Assembly (NCBI GenBank): GCA_039922495.1 | Contig: JBDTEO010000029.1 | Location: forward strand, 124,001 to 188,000 | Origin: JALYYC01 sp039922495 | Lineage (GTDB): Bacteria; Chloroflexota; Dormibacteria; CF-121 | DNA: 64,000 nucleotides | Reading direction: 5' to 3' | Shown here: positions 61,399 through 64,000 of the stretch, in pieces | Position numbering within the stretch: position 1 is the stretch's first letter | How the letters are laid out: each line of letters starts with the position of its first letter | Notes under the pieces: model-generated | Told to the model about the DNA's origin: nothing | Database searches by the model: none | Seen by the model: the letters and a program-made list of their open reading frames with translations, nothing else | Program-made: the position numbers and the translations under genes

Positions 61399-62967
61399 AT
61401 GGTGCCCCTGATTCCAGTCGACCATCCGGTCAATCACGCGCCCGCCGGCCTGGATCCAAAAGCCGACCTCCCGCGCGGGTTTTCCGACTTTCTCCTGCCG
61501 CTGCACAAGCAGTTCTCCGGACGCCAGCGGCGACTCGCCGCGGCCCGGATGGAGGTGCTCGAGCAAGCCCATTCTGGACACCTTCCGGACTACCTCCCCG
61601 TGTCCGAGGGGACCACCGGGAGCTGGAAGGCCTCGCTGCCCGGCTGGTGCCAGGACCAGCGCAACCAGATGACGGGACCCGCCGACGACGCTGAGTTGGT
61701 GGTCAAGATGCTGAACTCCGGCGCCCCCGGCGTCATGCTCGACCTGGAGGATTCGGTGGCGAACGCATGGCCGAACATCCTCAAGGGCATCGAGAACATC
61801 GTGGCGGCGCTGCGCGGGCAACTGACCTACCGGGATACCAGGCGCGCCCGCGAGGTGCCGATCAACGAGAGCAAGACCGTCATCTTCACGCGGCCTCGCG
61901 GCCTCCACCTCGACCAGGCCGGCGTGGTCAACGGCGAGTCCATCTCCGCCTCGCTGTTTGACGTTGCGATGGTCGCCTACCAGGTCGACCCCTCACGGCT
62001 TCGACACCCGCTCAGCATTTACATCCCGAAATCCGAGTCCGCCGAGGAGGCGCTCTGGTGGCGAGATCTCTTCGTGGCGATCGCGGAAGCTCGCGGCTGG
62101 CCACATGACTACATCCGCTGCATGGCGCTCGTCGAATCGCATCCACTCGCATATCAGATGGAAGAGTTTGCGTACAACCTGCGCCAGCACATCATGGGCC
62201 TCAACCTGGGACGCTGGGATTACATGGCCAGCCTGATCGATTTCGTGCTCCATGAGCCGCGCTGGGTGCTGCCCGACCGCAACACCATCCCACACGACGT
62301 CGCCTTCTTTACGGCCTTGCGCGAGGTGATGCCCGAGGTCTGCCACACGCGCGGCATGCTGGCCATCGGCGGCATGACCGCGCTCTACCCGAGCCGGAGC
62401 GACCCGGCCCTCAACGAGCGGGCCCTCAAGGTCCTGGAGCAAGACAAGAAGAACGAGGCGAACAGCCTGATGGACGGCGCCTGGACCGGCCATCCGGACC
62501 AGAACGAGATCGCCGTCAACCAGTTTCCCTATCCCAACCAGTTGCAGGCGCGGCGCCAGGAGGCCGACATCCATCGCGACCTCCGGCCCAGTCCCGAAGG
62601 CGTTGGGAAGCGAACCCTGCAGGGGACGCGGGACGCGGTGCGCACCGTCATTCGGTATCGCGACGGCGTCCTCCATGGACCCGGCGCCAGCCTCCTCGAT
62701 GGCTACATGGAAGATCTCGCCACCGACCGGATCTATCGCTACATGATCGCGCAACGCGTCCTCCATCAGATCGTGGTCCCGGATGCCGATGGTCGCTCCG
62801 TGACCCATTCGCCCGAGGTGGTGACCAAGCTCTTCGAGGAGGAGCTCGCGCGTCTGCTCGGTGAATCCAACAAGGACACCGACGCCAAGACCCTCAAGCA
62901 GGCCCGCGATCAAAGCGAGGGGATGATCCTCGGGATCCTTGAGGCCCAGGGCGCCCGAGCGACCTAA
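61399..62967 (+). CDS. aceB: Malate synthase A-type enzyme
   Basis: 522-aa malate synthase, condensing glyoxylate with acetyl-CoA to malate in the glyoxylate bypass. Family blocks: VMLDLEDSVANAWPN, FTRPRGLHLDQ (catalytic Arg), MEEFAYNLRQHIMGLNLGRW and LMDGAWTGHPDQ. The block usually reading ETLPAAFEMEE is ESHPLAYQMEE here, so it is somewhat divergent from characterised AceB. The ATG at 61399 gives the standard short N-terminus; a TAGAGT lies 11 nt upstream. Isocitrate lyase is not in the window. The end overlaps the PlsC-like gene. Confidence 0.88.
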   Translation: MVPLIPVDHPVNHAPAGLDPKADLPRGFSDFLLPLHKQFSGRQRRLAAARMEVLEQAHSGHLPDYLPVSEGTTGSWKASLPGWCQDQRNQMTGPADDAELVVKMLNSGAPGVMLDLEDSVANAWPNILKGIENIVAALRGQLTYRDTRRAREVPINESKTVIFTRPRGLHLDQAGVVNGESISASLFDVAMVAYQVDPSRLRHPLSIYIPKSESAEEALWWRDLFVAIAEARGWPHDYIRCMALVESHPLAYQMEEFAYNLRQHIMGLNLGRWDYMASLIDFVLHEPRWVLPDRNTIPHDVAFFTALREVMPEVCHTRGMLAIGGMTALYPSRSDPALNERALKVLEQDKKNEANSLMDGAWTGHPDQNEIAVNQFPYPNQLQARRQEADIHRDLRPSPEGVGKRTLQGTRDAVRTVIRYRDGVLHGPGASLLDGYMEDLATDRIYRYMIAQRVLHQIVVPDADGRSVTHSPEVVTKLFEEELARLLGESNKDTDAKTLKQARDQSEGMILGILEAQGARAT

Positions 62968-63646
62968 CTTTCCCGCCGCCGATCTGCTGCCGGTCCAGCG
63001 GCACGCCACGCTCGCCTATCGCATCGTCCGGGTCCTCGCCCTGCCGTTCTTGCACCTGCTGTTCCGCATCCGCGTCGCCGGCCTGGAACACGTTCCACGC
63101 CAGAGCGCCTATCTGATCGTCGCCAACCATCTGAACTGGCTCGACTCGTTTGTCATCCTGGCCAGCTTTCCGATCGAACCACGCATCCATTTCCTGGGCG
63201 ATACGACGACGCTGGTCACGCATAAAGGGCAATGGGCCTTGATCAAGGCGGTTGGAGGCTACATCCCGGTGAATCGAAGCCTGCATCAGGACGCCGCCCT
63301 CTTCCACCATGTCGACCGCTGTTTGCAGGCCGGCGGGGCCGTCGCGCTCTACCCGGAAGGCCACTACGGCCAGGCCGAGGGAACCCTGCAGCCCTTCAAG
63401 AAAGGCTTTGCCCATTTCGCGGTCGACAACGGTGTGCCGATCGTGCCGGTTGGCCTGGCGGGGAACAAGGATCTGTGGCTGCGCAAGACGGTTTGGATCG
63501 TCATTGGTGCGCCAATCCAGCCGGCAGGGCAGACGGTTGACGGGCTCGTCCCAGGCGCGGAAGCCGCGGTGCGCGCGTTGATTCCGCGTTACGTCGAGCC
63601 GGGCGGACCGAAACTCCTGCGGCGCATGCTGACGAAGCTGTTCTAG
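62939..63646 (+). CDS. plsC: 1-acyl-sn-glycerol-3-phosphate acyltransferase (PlsC family)
   Basis: 235-aa membrane-associated acyltransferase of phospholipid synthesis. The active-site motif HxxxxD is in VANHLNWLDS; the second block is VALYPEGHYGQAEGTLQPFK, with the PEG substrate-binding motif. A hydrophobic stretch at about 25-45 (AYRIVRVLALPFLHLLF) anchors it. The TTG at 62939 lies inside the malate synthase 3' end (29-nt overlap); no ATG or GTG fits the N-terminus better. The stop lies 2 nt before the convergent AarF-like stop. Confidence 0.87.
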   Translation: MRPRAPERPNFPAADLLPVQRHATLAYRIVRVLALPFLHLLFRIRVAGLEHVPRQSAYLIVANHLNWLDSFVILASFPIEPRIHFLGDTTTLVTHKGQWALIKAVGGYIPVNRSLHQDAALFHHVDRCLQAGGAVALYPEGHYGQAEGTLQPFKKGFAHFAVDNGVPIVPVGLAGNKDLWLRKTVWIVIGAPIQPAGQTVDGLVPGAEAAVRALIPRYVEPGGPKLLRRMLTKLF

Positions 63647-63648
63647 GG

Positions 63649-64000
63649 CTAAGGCCGGCCGGAGCGGAGGATGCTGATCGCGACGTAGCCACCCAGCGCG
63701 CTGGCGCTGAGAAAGCCGACGATCAGCACCAACCCGGCCGCCGGGTCACTGCGGAGGTGGAAGGCCGAGATCAGGACCGCGAGGGCGATGACAAAGGCCG
63801 CCGCGATGATGCCCAGCACCATCCGGTTGGCGATCCGTTCCAGCCGGGCGATGAGCGGCTCGAAGCCGGATGGTCGCACGCCAATCTCCAGGTCGCCCCG
63901 CTGGAGGGCGCCCAGGAGCCGGCGCGCCAGTTGCGGGCCCTCGACCGCGAGCCGGGCCACATCGAGGCCCGCCTGCGCCAGGGAGGGGGCCCAGCTCACC
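63649..64000 (-). CDS. C-terminal end of an AarF/UbiB/ABC1 kinase-like protein (partial)
   Basis: The minus frame is open to the right window edge and its first codons are not a reliable start. The visible 116 residues have the typical AarF/UbiB tail: LARRLLGALQRGDLEIGVRP, IARLERIANRMVLGIIA and two C-terminal membrane helices (about 58-80, 88-108). UbiB-type kinase-like ATPases support quinone biosynthesis. The kinase domain lies beyond the window, so identification rests on the tail only. Confidence 0.65.
   Translation of the reverse strand, partial: VSWAPSLAQAGLDVARLAVEGPQLARRLLGALQRGDLEIGVRPSGFEPLIARLERIANRMVLGIIAAAFVIALAVLISAFHLRSDPAAGLVLIVGFLSASALGGYVAISILRSGRP

Overview
The window is GC-rich, densely coded bacterial chromosome with many 4-nt stop/start overlaps. 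No phage, plasmid, CRISPR or insertion-sequence genes are visible. Gene content and order point to a Gram-positive-type (Terrabacteria) lineage, and my best guess is Chloroflexota or the related Candidatus Dormibacterota. The reasons are: the block recA-recX-rny-ymdB-spoVS-miaB-mutS-mutL-miaA-hflX-lexA, an order that resembles the equivalent Bacillus region; an actinobacterial-style fused 2-oxoglutarate dehydrogenase; a CysM-JAMM pair like that of mycobacteria; F420-type DUF385 and glucosyl-3-phosphoglycerate synthase genes; and many starts that look leaderless. This assignment is inference, because no 16S or ribosomal gene is present.

Region by region. 1-18 kb holds DNA translocation, recombination, repair and tRNA modification genes (ftsK, yajQ, pncC, recA, recX, rny, a uracil-DNA glycosylase, ymdB, spoVS, miaB, mutS, mutL, miaA, hflX, lexA). 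It ends with an SOS module in which lexA is divergent from a small membrane LysM gene, with four LexA-type boxes between them, followed by a Nudix gene. 18-23 kb has an orphan GAF sensor, an HExxH protein, an archaeal-type ATPase and a tyrosine recombinase. 23-30 kb has aconitase, a beta-propeller lipoprotein and a TadE/TadE/TadG operon. 30-35.5 kb, on the minus strand, has a coiled-coil/SpoIID cell-wall protein, a 52-aa basic protein, an HDAC-family deacetylase, a fused Memo-AMMECR1 protein and pyrF. 35.6-40.7 kb has a lipoylated E2-E1 2-oxoglutarate dehydrogenase fusion and small genes, one of them behind a near-consensus promoter. 40.7-43.7 kb has tRNA-Pro(GGG), a DUF222-HNH nuclease, a DUF1801 remnant and der. 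43.7-49 kb is a glycogen/glucosylglycerate cluster: a debranching-type glycosidase, a GT4 glycosyltransferase and a UspA-GpgS fusion. 49-52.5 kb covers sulfur amino acid metabolism (cysM plus JAMM protease, a cystathionine-type PLP enzyme) with RDD and DUF385 proteins. 52.5-64 kb has a cyclase-AAA signalling protein, DUF421, a D-Ala-D-Ala carboxypeptidase, azlC with a nonsense-broken azlD, a KdpD-like histidine kinase, malate synthase, plsC and the C-terminus of an AarF/UbiB-type kinase.

Three features run across the window. First, a TAGNNT-type -10 hexamer repeatedly sits only 6-7 nt before the start codon, which implies leaderless mRNAs as a common expression mode. Second, several proteins (MutS, the uracil-DNA glycosylase, the propeller lipoprotein) have family-like N-termini that extend upstream of any ATG, GTG or TTG. 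Third, there are scattered decayed genes (azlD, a DUF1801 fragment, a PfpI-like fragment). The most attractive candidate system is the SOS-controlled LysM membrane protein divergent from lexA, which resembles YneA/DivS/Rv2719c cell-division checkpoints.
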